This document shows positions 47,601 through 54,617 of a DNA stretch of 64,000 bases, piece by piece (the stretch's first letter is position 1; each line of letters starts with the position of its first letter). The DNA is taken from contig SXSC01000282.1 in assembly GCA_005792355.1 (NCBI GenBank), forward strand, positions 18,187-82,186, written 5' to 3'. The DNA is from Opitutaceae bacterium. GTDB lineage: Bacteria; Verrucomicrobiota; Verrucomicrobiia; Opitutales; Opitutaceae. The position numbers and the translations under genes are program-made. The notes under the pieces are model-generated. The model was not told the origin of the DNA and ran no database searches. It was given only the letters and a program-made list of their open reading frames with translations.

Positions 47601-50600
47601 ACCACGATCACGGCCACGGCTGCGGCCTCCAACCCGGGCGCGACCATCGCGAGCGTGCAGTTCTTCGCCAACAACGTCTCGGTCGGCACCGATGTCACCG
47701 CGCCCTACACCATGGCGTGGACTCCGACGACCGCGGGTAACTTTGCCCTGACCGCCGTCGCCACCGACAGCAACGGCATCCAGACGACCTCGGCCGCGAT
47801 CAACGTGCGGGCGGGTTCGCCGCCCACGGTCACCATCACTCCCCTGGCTGGTAGTGTACTCGTCAATACATCGCAGACGCTCTCCGCCGCCGCCACTTCC
47901 CCCAACGGTACGATCGCGAGCGTCCAGTTCTTCGTGAACGGCGTTGCGCTCGGCGCCGCCGATGCGAGCTTCCCGTACACCGCGGTTTGGTCCCCCACCG
48001 CCGTCGGCAATTTCACCCTCACCGCCGTGGCGATCGACAGCGTCGGCAACAGCACGACCTCGGCTGCGGTCACCGGCGTGGTCACAAGCGGCACCGTGCC
48101 GACCGTCAGCATCACGGCGCCGGCCAATAATGCGGTTGTCGCGGTCGGGTCCTCTGCCTCCGTCACGGCCACCGCTGCGGCCACCACCGCCGGTGCCACC
48201 ATCGCCAATGTGCAATTCTTCGCCAATGGCGTGGCCGTCGGTGCGCCCGACACAACGTTTCCCTATGCTGCGACTTGGACGCCCACGGCGCGTGGCACCT
48301 ATAGCCTGACGGCTGTCGCCACCGATACCGCCGGCAACTTCACCACCAGTACGGCCGTGAGTGTGACAGTCGACACCAATGTGGCGCCGACCGTGACCGT
48401 GACGGCACCCGCGACCTTGGGAGTCGGCGTGGCGACGGCCGTGACCGCCACTGCGGCCGACAGCGACGGTACGATTGCCAGCGTGCAATTCTTCGCCAAT
48501 GGAACGGCGATTGGAACGCCCATCACCGCGGCGCCGTACACGATTAATTTTACCTCGGCGATCGCCGGCAGCATCGCGATTACCGCGAGGGCGACGGACG
48601 ATCTGGGGGCCGGCACCACCTCGGCGCCGGTGACCATTACCGTCTCGGCCGGAAATGCTCCGGCGGTGGCGATCTCTTCTCCGGGTTCCGGCTCCGCGAT
48701 CCCGGTCAACGTCGCCCAGAGTGTCACGGCGACGGCGACGGCGGCCACGGGTTCGATTGCCACCGTTGATTTCCGGGTGGTCACGGGTGGAATCACCACC
48801 GTGCTCGCGGCCGATACGACCTTCCCCTATGCGACCACGTGGACCCCGACGGCGGTTGGCGCTTACACTCTCACGGCCACGGCGACGGATTCCAACGGCA
48901 ACCAAGCCGTCGCTTCGTCCGTGATCACCGTGACGGCGACCGGCAACGCGGGACCCTCGGTGAGTATCTCCAGCCCGCTTGGTGGTGCGACGTACACGGC
49001 CGGCACCCCGGTGGTGCTCTTTGCCAACGCGAGCGACTCGAATGGCTCCGTCTCGAGCGTCCGCTTTTTGGTCGACGGACAAGTGGTTGGGGGGCTCCTC
49101 GCGAGTTCGCCTTATACTACCGTCTGGACTCCGTCGGCCGCCGCGACCTACGCGATTACCGCCATCGCGGTGGACAGCGACTTCAATGCGACCACCAGTG
49201 CGGCCATCAGCGTGACGATTTCCGCCGCGAGCGGAGTGGTTCCCACGGTTACCATCACGAACCCCTTGGCCGGGGCGGCGCTCACCACCCGTTCGACCGT
49301 TCCGATCGTCGCCGGCGTCTCCTCGGTGGCGGTCACCTCCGTCCAGTTCTTTGACAACGGCGCGCTGCTCGGCACCGACAACACTTCACCGTTCTCCTTC
49401 GACTGGACACCTTCGACCCCTGGAACCCACCGGCTCGTCGCCGTGGCCACGGCCGGTGCCAACATCGTCTCGTCTGCGCCTGTGGATATCGCCGTCACCG
49501 CGGCTACCAGCCCCGTTGCGCCCACCGTCGGTCTGACGTCACCGTCCGCTGGCGCCGTGGTGTCCATTGGAACCACACCTCCGGCCACCGTGACGCTGAC
49601 CGCCAATGCGTCCGACACCGATGGAACGATTGCGCGGGTCGACTTCTTGGTGAACGGCACGCAGGTGGGTTCGGACAGTGCTTTCCCCTATACTATTCCG
49701 TTCACCCCCACGTCAATCGGCTCGTATATCGTCACCGCGGTGGCGGTGGACAACGCCGGAAACGTGAATACGAGTGCCAGTGTCACGTTTACGACCATCG
49801 CGTCGAATGCCCCCACGGTGACGATAACCGGCCCGGCGGCCCTGGCCAGTCTTCCGGTCAATGTCGTCCAGCAGGTCGACGCGACGGTCGTGCCGGCGGC
49901 CAACAGAACGATTGTTAGCGTACAGTTCAAGGCCAATGGCGTTGATATTGGCGGACCGGATACGACGTTTCCGTACAGCGTCAATTGGACGCCCACGGCA
50001 CCAGGGGCGGTGACGCTCACGGCGGTCGCCACCGACGACAACTCCATTCCCGGAACTTCGAACGGTGTGGCGGTCACAGTTACGCCGGGCACGCCTCCGA
50101 CGGCCGCGCTCACGAGCCCATCTGCGGGAGCCAGTCTCACGGTGGGTGTTGCCACGACCCTTACCGCGACGGCGACGGCGGTGGCTCCGGCGACGATTTC
50201 GAGGGTGGAATTCCGCGTGAACGGAGTTTCGCAGGGAGTCGATACGACTTTCCCGTACAGTGTCTCGTACACTCCGGCCGCCGTGGGCATCGGTCTGCAA
50301 TTCACCGTGGTTGCGACCGACAGCTTGGGTAACACTTTCACCACTCCCGTTTCCGCGGTGAATGTCGTCTCGCAGCCCGGGCCGACCGTCTTGCTAACCG
50401 CCCCGTTGGGTGGGAGCACCATCGTCGTTGGAACACCGACAACTGTTACGGCGACCGCCGTACCGGTGGCGGCCGGCACGACCGTTACGAGTGTGCAATT
50501 CTTCGCGAATGGCGTCTCGATTGGCACGTCGGTGGTTACGCCATATTCGGTGAGCTGGCTGCCGACCACGGGCGGTGCCTTTGCCCTCACCGCCAGGGCC

Positions 50601-53600
50601 ACGGATAGCAACGGCACCTCAACGGTTTCAGCTGCCGTCAACGTCGCCGTCACCACCCCTCCCGCCATCGTGACCATCACGGGTCCAGCTGCCGGCGCGA
50701 CCCTCGCGGTCAACACGCCGCAGACCATCGCGGCCACAGCCACCACCACGACCGGTACTGTCACCAAGGTGGATTTCTTCGTGAATGGCGTGGCGCTCAC
50801 GTCGGACACCATCTTCCCCTTCAGCGCGGCCTGGACTCCGCTCACCCCCGGCATCTTTGCTCTGACGGCGAAGGCGACTGACAATTTTGGCACCGCCACA
50901 GATTCGGCGGTCACCACCGTGACGGTTGCCGGCGGCAATGTGCCTACGGTCGCAATTTCCACTCCGCTGTCCGGCAGTACCGTTACCGCTGGTACTCCGC
51001 AATCAGTCGTCGTCAACGCCGCTGCGGCCAACGGCACAATTTCCAGTGTCGAGTTGTTTGCCAACAACGTGACGCTCGGCAGCGACAGCACGTTCCCCTA
51101 CAATTTCACTTGGACGCCCGGCGGTCTCGGTGCGGTGTCGCTTACCGCTATCGCCACGGATTCGCAGGGCAATCGCTCGGTGAGTGTTCCGGTGAGTGTC
51201 ACGGTCGCCGGCATCAGCATTGGTGCGCCCGCGGTGTCGCTGACCGCTCCTGCCGCCGGAGCCTCGCTCCCGGTTGGAGTTGCCACGCTCATCACGGCCA
51301 CGGCCACCGACGCCGACGGTACGATTGCGCAGGTCGAGTTCTTCTCCAGTGGCGTCTCCCTCGGTGTCGATACGGTGTTCCCGTACAACTTCGCCTTCAC
51401 TCCTGGAGCCACGGGCAGCTATGTTCTCACGGCCCGTGCCACGGATAACGGTGGTAATGTTGTGACGAGTGCGGCGGTAAACGTCTCCGTTAGTGGCGGC
51501 ACGGCCCCGAGTGTTGCCATTTCAGCTCCGGCCAGCGGTGCGGTGCTGGGGGTGAACGCTCCGCAGACCATCACAGCAACGGCCACTTCCTCGACCGGCT
51601 TCATCGCGAGCGTGCAATTCTTCCTTAACGGCGCTCCGCTCTCCACCGACACGACCTTCCCGTATTCCGCACCGTGGACCCCTGGTGCCATCGGATCCTA
51701 CACCCTGACTGCGCGGGCCACCGACAACCTCGGCAACATCACCGACTCCGCCGTTGTGGCTGTCACGGTCGGGGCCTCTGCCGCGCCGACGGTGTCCCTC
51801 ACCAATCCGGCTACGGGCAGTTCCTACACGGTCGGCACACCGCTGACGGTGGCCGCGAACGCCGCCGATTCCGACGGCTCCATCGCCGAGGTGCGGTTCT
51901 TCGTCAATGGCGTGCCACTCGGCGCCGCCGACACGGTCTCACCCTACAGTGTCGTGTGGACCGCCAACTCCGTGGGTGTCTATTCGCTCTCCGCGCAGGC
52001 GACCGATAACAATGGCAACGTCACGACCAGTTCGGCCATCACCGTCACGATCGGGGCCAACGCCGCGCCGACCATCGCGCTGACCAGTCCCGCGACAGGC
52101 AGCTATAGCCTTGGCAATCTCGTGCTCGTCGCGGCCAATGCCAACGACTCCGATGGTTCCATCGCCAGCGTCCAGTTCTTCGCCAACGGGCTCGCGATCG
52201 GCACGACGACCTCGGCGCCGTTTAATGTCAGCTGGCGTCCGACTCTCGCCGGTACTTTTGCGATCACGGCGCAAGCGACCGACAATGTGGGCAATGTGGC
52301 CACCGCCGGGCCGGTAAACGTGGGTATCACCGCAACCGCAGCTCCGGCCGTTACGATTACCAATCCCGTCGTGGGCACGCTCTACGGCGTCGGTAATGCG
52401 ATTCCGTTCGCCGCCGCCCCGAGCGGTGGCAATGGCCCGATCGCGCAGGTGCAGTTCTTCGTGAATGGTACGAGTCTCGGCACTCCCGACAATGTTTCGC
52501 CGTATTCGGCCATCTGGACGCCGAATGCGCCAGGGCTCTACAGTCTGCTGGCCATCGCGACCGACAGCGCGGGGCTCTCGTCATCGAGCTCAGCCACGAT
52601 GAACATCACCATCAGCGGCAACGCGGCGCCGACGGTGGCGATCACGAGCCCGCAGAGCGGCACCAGTGTCAATGGCGGTGCGACCGTCAACCTTACCGCT
52701 ATGGCCGCGGATGCCGATGGCACGGTTGCGTCGGTGCGCTTTATCGCCAACGGCAACGTGGTCGGTACGGCGACGGCCATCCCCTACAACACCGCCTGGG
52801 TGCCGAGTGCCGCCGGTTCCTATTCGGTCACCGCTCAAGCGCTGGACAGTTCGGGCAACGTCACCAATTCCTCGCCGATTACGGTCTCGGTTGTCGCCAA
52901 TCGTGCGCCCACAGTTTCTCTCACGGCGCCTGGCAATGGATCAACCGCGCGGGTCGGTGGCTCCACCGTGCTCTCGGCCACGGCAAACGATGCTGATGGG
53001 ACAATTGCCAGTGTGCAGTTCTTCGCCAACGGGCTCGCCATTGGCCCCGCCGATACAACCGCACCTTACACGACCACCTGGACTCCGGGAGCCGAGGGCA
53101 TCTACCGGATTTCCGCGACGGCGCTCGACAACTCCGGTGCCGCCACCGTTTCCAGCGAGATTACGGTGCTGGCCATTATCCCCGGGGCCAAGGGTGCCGA
53201 CATCACCTATACCGGAAACTACGCCGGACTCGCCGAAACCGGACGATTCGCCGCGATTAGTGTCCGCGGCAACAACGCCACCTTCATCGGATTCTCCACC
53301 ACGGCCCCCAACCGCGTCTATTTCTTCTCCGGCATGCCGGTCGAGGTCACGGGCGGATTCTCGCAATTTGATACGCTGGGCCGGCCGCTGATCTCGGGTA
53401 CGGCCACGGATACCGGTGCAACGGGCACGCTCGACGGCGGGCGGGTCACATTCATTGGCACCGTCGGATTTGGCGCCGGAACGGGTGTCGCCTCCGGCTA
53501 CTACACTGGCGGCCTCAGTGGCCGGCCGGACAGCACCTTCGTCGCCATCGTCGGGCCCGATGGCTCGATTGCAGTCTATGCGGCAGACGGCACCTTCCGC

Positions 53601-54590
53601 GATGCCGGTGCCAGCACCCTTACCGCGTCGGGCAGCTTTAGCGTCACGACCCAGTCCGGTGTTCGCTTCATCGGCCGCGCCGATCCGGCCACCGGTTTCC
53701 TCACCGGTTCGATGACCGGCGGACTCGGGGGGACTTTTTCGGCCGCCGTCTCGTCCGGAGTTTCGTTTAGCGACGGCTTCCTGAAGAATCTGTCAACTCG
53801 CGGACAAGTTGGAGCGGGCGGCGACATTCTCATCGCCGGATTTGTGGTGGCGGGCGACGTGCCGAAACAGGTGCTCATCCGTGCGATCGGTCCGTCGCTC
53901 TCGGCCTTTGGTGTCACGGGTGCGCTGGCGGATCCGATCCTTCAGCTCTTCACCGGCAACTCGCTCTCGAACACCAATGACAACTGGGGCGGCGCCACCG
54001 CCATCAGCACCGCGGCTAATCTGGTCGGAGCCTTCGCTCTTGCCCCGACGAGTCTCGATGCGGTGATTCTCGCCACGTTGCCACCGGGTTCCTACACGGC
54101 TCAAGTCAGCGGTGCCGGTGGTTCGACCGGTGTGGCGCTGGTGGAAATCTACGACGCCGACACCCTCCAGCCGTTCTCGACGCAAAAGGTGACCAACGTC
54201 GCCACGCGTGGCGTGGTCGGCACGGGCCAGGGCCAGCTCATCGCGGGCTTCGTGGTTACAGGCAACACCTCCAAGAAGGTCCTCATCCGCGCCGTCGGTC
54301 CCACTCTCGGAGCGGCGCCATTCAGTGTCCCGGGCGTACTGGCGGATCCGCAGCTGCGGCTGCTGCAAGGCGCGAGCACCGTGGTGCGTGAAAACGACAA
54401 TTGGGAAATGGGCAACGATCGGGCCCTCATCATCGAGGCGTCCGCCAAGGTGGGCGCCTTCCCGCTGGCCGTCGGTGCCAAAGATGCCGCCATCCTCCTC
54501 AACCTGCCGCCGGGTTCCTACAGCGCACAGGTCACCGGTCCGGGTACGACCACCGGTGTCGCGCTCATTGAGGTCTACGAGGTGCCGTAA
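35649..54590 (+). CDS. Giant secreted Ig-repeat protein with two beta-propellers
   Basis: This 6,313-residue protein begins with signal peptide MKPWQQFLLAATIGVLSAAS, cut near residue 24. Layout by hand: N-domain (25-150), CARDB-like domain (about 151-304), TolB/PD40-type propeller (304-860, repeats of 'DGRYVAF.S.ATNL..GD.NG..DIF..D'), 24 Ig-like repeats of about 93 residues (863-3105), a second N-domain, CARDB-like domain and propeller (3106-3871), 21 more Ig-like repeats (3871-5842), a 200-residue domain, and two C-terminal repeats of about 135 residues ('ILIAGFVV.G...K.VLIRA.GP.L'). The Ig units fit Big_9 (PF17957)-type domains: 'PTVSITSP', 'GTIASVQFFANG', 'PYTATWTPT', 'AVATDNLGN'. I noticed no Cys. 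No anchor motif is seen. It is probably an extracellular adhesin or sheath. It directly follows pilQ in the same operon. Confidence 0.9.
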   Translation: MKPWQQFLLAATIGVLSAASALAAPVISPTGVSAAASSVAPNTSIVISISASNAGAATPADDHAAGGSVTGIVTFTHRVTGATITTGSVAFTSAAAVAGAGGTGTYTRNFTIPTITSQAGVYDASVTLSAASAGTASGSFTSSSVLTVTGTPDFDLTGLTYPAGTAYRGGDVIAMTVSYTNRTSTNGSYNVPYVSSTNSNASYFRIEIILSSNPTFGDADDFLLTSHDITASSSAPLNANSTSTTINWNQLLPGNFAGSYYVMAKIDTNSGVTETVEADLTDNGNNIYYSPDNNAARITLLPTNFPTVYRTSASGNAFSDNPSVSSDGRYTAFASDATNLGTGDTNGVRDIFLYDNQTATVRKISLSQQGSQTNSASNNPAISGNGTYVAFSSDATNLITSDTNGFSEIYVVNVLTGTLARMSLASDGTQANGGSFKPAISTTGRYVAFESTATNLIAAGTTAGVTHIYLRDRDVSGSGTFDTAGNVSTVLISQTTGGTAGNGNSIQASISGGGQYVAFASDATNLGGTVTSGIRNIYLRDVTTPTTTLVSFDTGAGAADGSSRAPSINQNNGVTTGNFADGRYIAFGSVATDLIASDTNGVSDIFVYDRVAATISRASVDTNGVQGGDPSATTAQQLGSINPSISSTGRYLAFSSLVANFSRGDSVGQYQGSGATATASLTLGAVSSIAVTANGTLYSQSSVPSVIIFGGGGSGATATATVSAAGLVTGIAVTAGGSGYTSAPSVVVASDANTSLDVFVADRDSGGTVTSGAGTLGTGGNIATTMASVNRFGYQTGGLLGTPSTAASDVYPVISGDGRWVAFPSDAENTGGIVHNATNRSSPDSNTFRDVFLHDRRINALPSATTPPSVSITSPITGTTYPVNSALTLVGSASAPAGTIASVQFFVNGTSLATDTTFPYNATWTPTAVGTFALSALVTDSFGNQAVSSNVNVTISAVSPNSPTVSISSPAAGASLFANSATTISATAADSTTDTTGTIASVAFYATNVLIGTDTTFPYSVAFTPTATGTYTLTAVATDNGGNQTTSAGVNVSVTNLTAPAISITSPTPVQINSATTITATATSGGSIASVQFLANGTLLGTTTASPFTFSWTPTAAGTYTLTAVATDNLGSQTTSAGISVVVSAGTSPVVSISSPSAGTISVNNTQTITATATDSTDGTPVTVQFFVNGLSLGPDTVFPYTASWTPTTAGIFSLLAVATDNLGNRTTSSAVSMTVSSGTAPSGVAISSPSAGAAIANGSSNTITATATANSGTIVSVQFFANGVTLGSDTTFPYTATFTPVANGSHSLTAMATDTLGNQTTSAAVAVTVAANASPSFTSLTPANGASVGVGSANTVTAVVADTDGTIASVQFFVNGTSIGTDATSPYTVTWTPTLAGSYSLTALVTDNLGATTTSSTNTVTVTGGNQPTVTINAPTTGSSWAVNSTATVTATATAVTGTIASVQFFANSVSLGTDTVFPYTASWLPTATGTYSLTALTTDTAGNQATSSAVSVTVAANQVPAFTSLTPANGASVGVGSSNTVTAVVTDPDGTVASVQFFANGVSLGTDSSSPYTASWVPTIAGSYTITAAVTDNLGVTTTSSTNTVTVTGGNAPTATVTAPTTGSSIAVNSSTTLTATATAATGTIASVQFLANSVAISTDTTFPYSATFSPTANGTYAITALATDTAGNQATSSAVSVTVASNASPTVSITAPLTGATVGVGSSNTIAATAADTDGSIASVQFLINGTALSTDTTSPYTATWTPTIRGSYSLTTIATDNLGATTTSSTISVTVTGGNEPSVAISSPTTGSALAVNSSTTVTATATPVTGTIASVQFFANGGSLGTDTTFPYTATFAPTANGTYSLTAVATDTAGNQATSSAASVTVAANVSPSFTSLTPANLASVGVGSANTVTAVVADTDGTIASVQFLVNGVSLGTDPSSPYTVTWTPTLAGSYSLTAVVTDNLGATTTSSTNTITVTGGNAPTVSAPTTGSSLAVNSSAAVTATATAATGTIASVQFFANGVSLGAADTSFPYTATFTPTANGTYSLTATATDTAGNSATSSATTVTVAANQSPAVTIGAPLTGATVGVGSSNTFSATATDADGTIVSVQFLANGVAVGTDTTFPYSVTWTPTVAGAISLTAIATDNLGATTTSATISVTVSGGNAPSVSVTSPSAGAAVANGSTNTLTATATAATGTIASVQFFANGVSLGTDTTFPYTATWTPTANGTISLTALAIDTAGNQATSSAVSATVAANASPSFTSLTPAGGASVGVGSVNTVTAVVADTDGTIASVQFLVNGVSIGTDTTSAYTATWTPTLAGSYSLTAVVTDNLGATTTSSTNTVTVTGGNAPTVAIASPATGSTILANSTQTIVVSATAVTGTITQVEFFDNGTSLGADVTYPYNASWTPTATGTHVLTAIATDSAGNRATSASVSITVATISTTFPTVSISSPAAGAAVVVGFPTTISATAADSDGTISFVEFFANGSSVGVDTTGLYRGSFTPLSAGDYVLTAVAVDNNGNRTTSATVTVSASNAGAPSVSISSPTTGDTYTVGSAISLSSSAALGSGVVVGVEYFANGVALTSIQTPSVGQGGIPFYNFTWTPAAAGTYVFTAAASDAAGNRTISAPITVTVTNIAAPTVAVTSPAAAATLAVNTTRTLTATAASAAGSISQVEFFVNGASVGVDTTFPYTGTWTPTSPGTYALRAVARDNLGNLTTSAAISVSVTSGTAPTVSVTAPTAASNVSVNAATTLTATATANTGTIASVQFFANGLSQGTDTVFPYTASWTPTALGTYLLTALATDTVGNQTTSAAITVSVIDPAAAPSVSVTSPTAGTTVTGATTITASATPIGAATIASVQFFASGVSLGTDATSPYSVAWTPTTAGSVTLTAVATDSLGLQSTSASVAVTVTLGTPPTVSITAPTSGSTVNRSTAVAVTANAADADGTIASVQFFADGTAIGTDTVAPYSVTWTPTANGSVVLTARATDNQGNVVTSSSVTVSVATGQPPVVTITAPLDLTPVNNTQATTLTATATDADGSIASVRFVANGVTVGTALTSPYSVSWTPGVVGNFNVTAVATDNLGNTTTSASIKIYSAAAPSISVSGASVSPAGAKPGESIAVAVSVVNASFTNVVDNVSNNIVPTATPANQWAVGGTATFNLTFTHAVTGDTFTRNGITGSVSTAVPGKDGTGTVTVNTTVPTSTTQAGGYKISATLVSATGSGVTVGTPASFSSSLAALTVTGKPDLVITALTYPAGTAYKGGDIIAMTVSYNNPVTSPGGVNNVPYVPSINGDGSFARIEVILSSNPTFGDSDDFLLTSHDLSSTILANGTNTTISWNQLLPGNYVGSFYVMARIDSLNRVSETVDNDLSLNGNNTWFNETDAARISILPANFPTVYWASPGSNGFSDNPAISGSGRYVAFASDSTTLGTGDSNTTRDIFLFDSQTSLVRRINLSLQGQQANGPSNQPAISSDGGFVAFSSEATNLVLGDTNGFSDIFVVNTLTGAISRESVDSSLGQANGSNFKPAISSDGRYVVFESTATNLVATPVVASGVTHIYRRDRTTGTTVLVSQTSGGVIANGNSLQATVSGDGQFVAFASDATNLVAGDVNGVRDIFLRDVTGGSTIRVSVSSGGVAGNGASRAPSINRNPGVATDGRYIAFGSEATNLVAGDSNGVSDIFVYDRVAATTVRVSVSSAGVEATDPSAAGLKLGSINPSISSTGRYVTFASLANNLATGDADGRVATPAVDSNSAVDVFVHDRDFDADGIFDETGPTDRSTTLVSVNRFGYQTLSLLGTPSTSASDIYPVISDDGRWVALPSDAENTAGLVHGATNRTSPDSNAFRDIFLHDRRINAVGAPGTPPTVTITSPGTGTSVLVNNAVPVTASATTTNGVVASVQFFVNGVSVGTDTTFPYGTTWTPAATGSYTLTALVTDSFGNLGVSSNIALTVNAAPSVGITAPAAGALLSVNVATTITATAAASNPGATIASVQFFANNVSVGTDVTAPYTMAWTPTTAGNFALTAVATDSNGIQTTSAAINVRAGSPPTVTITPLAGSVLVNTSQTLSAAATSPNGTIASVQFFVNGVALGAADASFPYTAVWSPTAVGNFTLTAVAIDSVGNSTTSAAVTGVVTSGTVPTVSITAPANNAVVAVGSSASVTATAAATTAGATIANVQFFANGVAVGAPDTTFPYAATWTPTARGTYSLTAVATDTAGNFTTSTAVSVTVDTNVAPTVTVTAPATLGVGVATAVTATAADSDGTIASVQFFANGTAIGTPITAAPYTINFTSAIAGSIAITARATDDLGAGTTSAPVTITVSAGNAPAVAISSPGSGSAIPVNVAQSVTATATAATGSIATVDFRVVTGGITTVLAADTTFPYATTWTPTAVGAYTLTATATDSNGNQAVASSVITVTATGNAGPSVSISSPLGGATYTAGTPVVLFANASDSNGSVSSVRFLVDGQVVGGLLASSPYTTVWTPSAAATYAITAIAVDSDFNATTSAAISVTISAASGVVPTVTITNPLAGAALTTRSTVPIVAGVSSVAVTSVQFFDNGALLGTDNTSPFSFDWTPSTPGTHRLVAVATAGANIVSSAPVDIAVTAATSPVAPTVGLTSPSAGAVVSIGTTPPATVTLTANASDTDGTIARVDFLVNGTQVGSDSAFPYTIPFTPTSIGSYIVTAVAVDNAGNVNTSASVTFTTIASNAPTVTITGPAALASLPVNVVQQVDATVVPAANRTIVSVQFKANGVDIGGPDTTFPYSVNWTPTAPGAVTLTAVATDDNSIPGTSNGVAVTVTPGTPPTAALTSPSAGASLTVGVATTLTATATAVAPATISRVEFRVNGVSQGVDTTFPYSVSYTPAAVGIGLQFTVVATDSLGNTFTTPVSAVNVVSQPGPTVLLTAPLGGSTIVVGTPTTVTATAVPVAAGTTVTSVQFFANGVSIGTSVVTPYSVSWLPTTGGAFALTARATDSNGTSTVSAAVNVAVTTPPAIVTITGPAAGATLAVNTPQTIAATATTTTGTVTKVDFFVNGVALTSDTIFPFSAAWTPLTPGIFALTAKATDNFGTATDSAVTTVTVAGGNVPTVAISTPLSGSTVTAGTPQSVVVNAAAANGTISSVELFANNVTLGSDSTFPYNFTWTPGGLGAVSLTAIATDSQGNRSVSVPVSVTVAGISIGAPAVSLTAPAAGASLPVGVATLITATATDADGTIAQVEFFSSGVSLGVDTVFPYNFAFTPGATGSYVLTARATDNGGNVVTSAAVNVSVSGGTAPSVAISAPASGAVLGVNAPQTITATATSSTGFIASVQFFLNGAPLSTDTTFPYSAPWTPGAIGSYTLTARATDNLGNITDSAVVAVTVGASAAPTVSLTNPATGSSYTVGTPLTVAANAADSDGSIAEVRFFVNGVPLGAADTVSPYSVVWTANSVGVYSLSAQATDNNGNVTTSSAITVTIGANAAPTIALTSPATGSYSLGNLVLVAANANDSDGSIASVQFFANGLAIGTTTSAPFNVSWRPTLAGTFAITAQATDNVGNVATAGPVNVGITATAAPAVTITNPVVGTLYGVGNAIPFAAAPSGGNGPIAQVQFFVNGTSLGTPDNVSPYSAIWTPNAPGLYSLLAIATDSAGLSSSSSATMNITISGNAAPTVAITSPQSGTSVNGGATVNLTAMAADADGTVASVRFIANGNVVGTATAIPYNTAWVPSAAGSYSVTAQALDSSGNVTNSSPITVSVVANRAPTVSLTAPGNGSTARVGGSTVLSATANDADGTIASVQFFANGLAIGPADTTAPYTTTWTPGAEGIYRISATALDNSGAATVSSEITVLAIIPGAKGADITYTGNYAGLAETGRFAAISVRGNNATFIGFSTTAPNRVYFFSGMPVEVTGGFSQFDTLGRPLISGTATDTGATGTLDGGRVTFIGTVGFGAGTGVASGYYTGGLSGRPDSTFVAIVGPDGSIAVYAADGTFRDAGASTLTASGSFSVTTQSGVRFIGRADPATGFLTGSMTGGLGGTFSAAVSSGVSFSDGFLKNLSTRGQVGAGGDILIAGFVVAGDVPKQVLIRAIGPSLSAFGVTGALADPILQLFTGNSLSNTNDNWGGATAISTAANLVGAFALAPTSLDAVILATLPPGSYTAQVSGAGGSTGVALVEIYDADTLQPFSTQKVTNVATRGVVGTGQGQLIAGFVVTGNTSKKVLIRAVGPTLGAAPFSVPGVLADPQLRLLQGASTVVRENDNWEMGNDRALIIEASAKVGAFPLAVGAKDAAILLNLPPGSYSAQVTGPGTTTGVALIEVYEVP
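39651..42995 (+). repeat. Amplified 557-bp two-domain repeat inside the giant gene
   Basis: Six consecutive units start near 39651, 40209, 40767, 41323, 41879 and 42438. Each encodes one 'SPSFTSLTPANGASVGVGS'-type Ig domain followed by one 'PTVTINAPTTGSSWAVNS'-type domain. The spacing (about 557 bp) and high similarity set them apart from the more diverged flanking repeats. The last half-unit (from 42718) is diverged. Confidence 0.85.
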
Positions 54591-54617
54591 CCCGAATCCC
54601 TCCAGGCCGGGTTTTTC
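54589..54617 (+). terminator. Probable terminator of the pilus/giant-protein operon
   Basis: AACCCG (54589) pairs with CGGGTT (54608) around a 13-base loop, followed by TTTC. It overlaps the end of the stop codon and touches the convergent gene's stop. The stem is short, so the call is moderate. Confidence 0.45.

Noticed and set aside
46095-49082. 995-residue and other long minus-strand ORFs within 35.6-54.6 kb (also 40527-41879 and 49688-51091)
   Set aside because: They are antisense to the repetitive giant gene. The repeated codons leave the opposite frames open, giving Arg/Gly/Asp-rich repetitive translations without domains.
35649-54590. Giant gene as a nonribosomal peptide or polyketide synthase
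   Set aside because: There is no adenylation, ketosynthase or carrier motif; the whole body is secreted Ig-like and propeller repeats.
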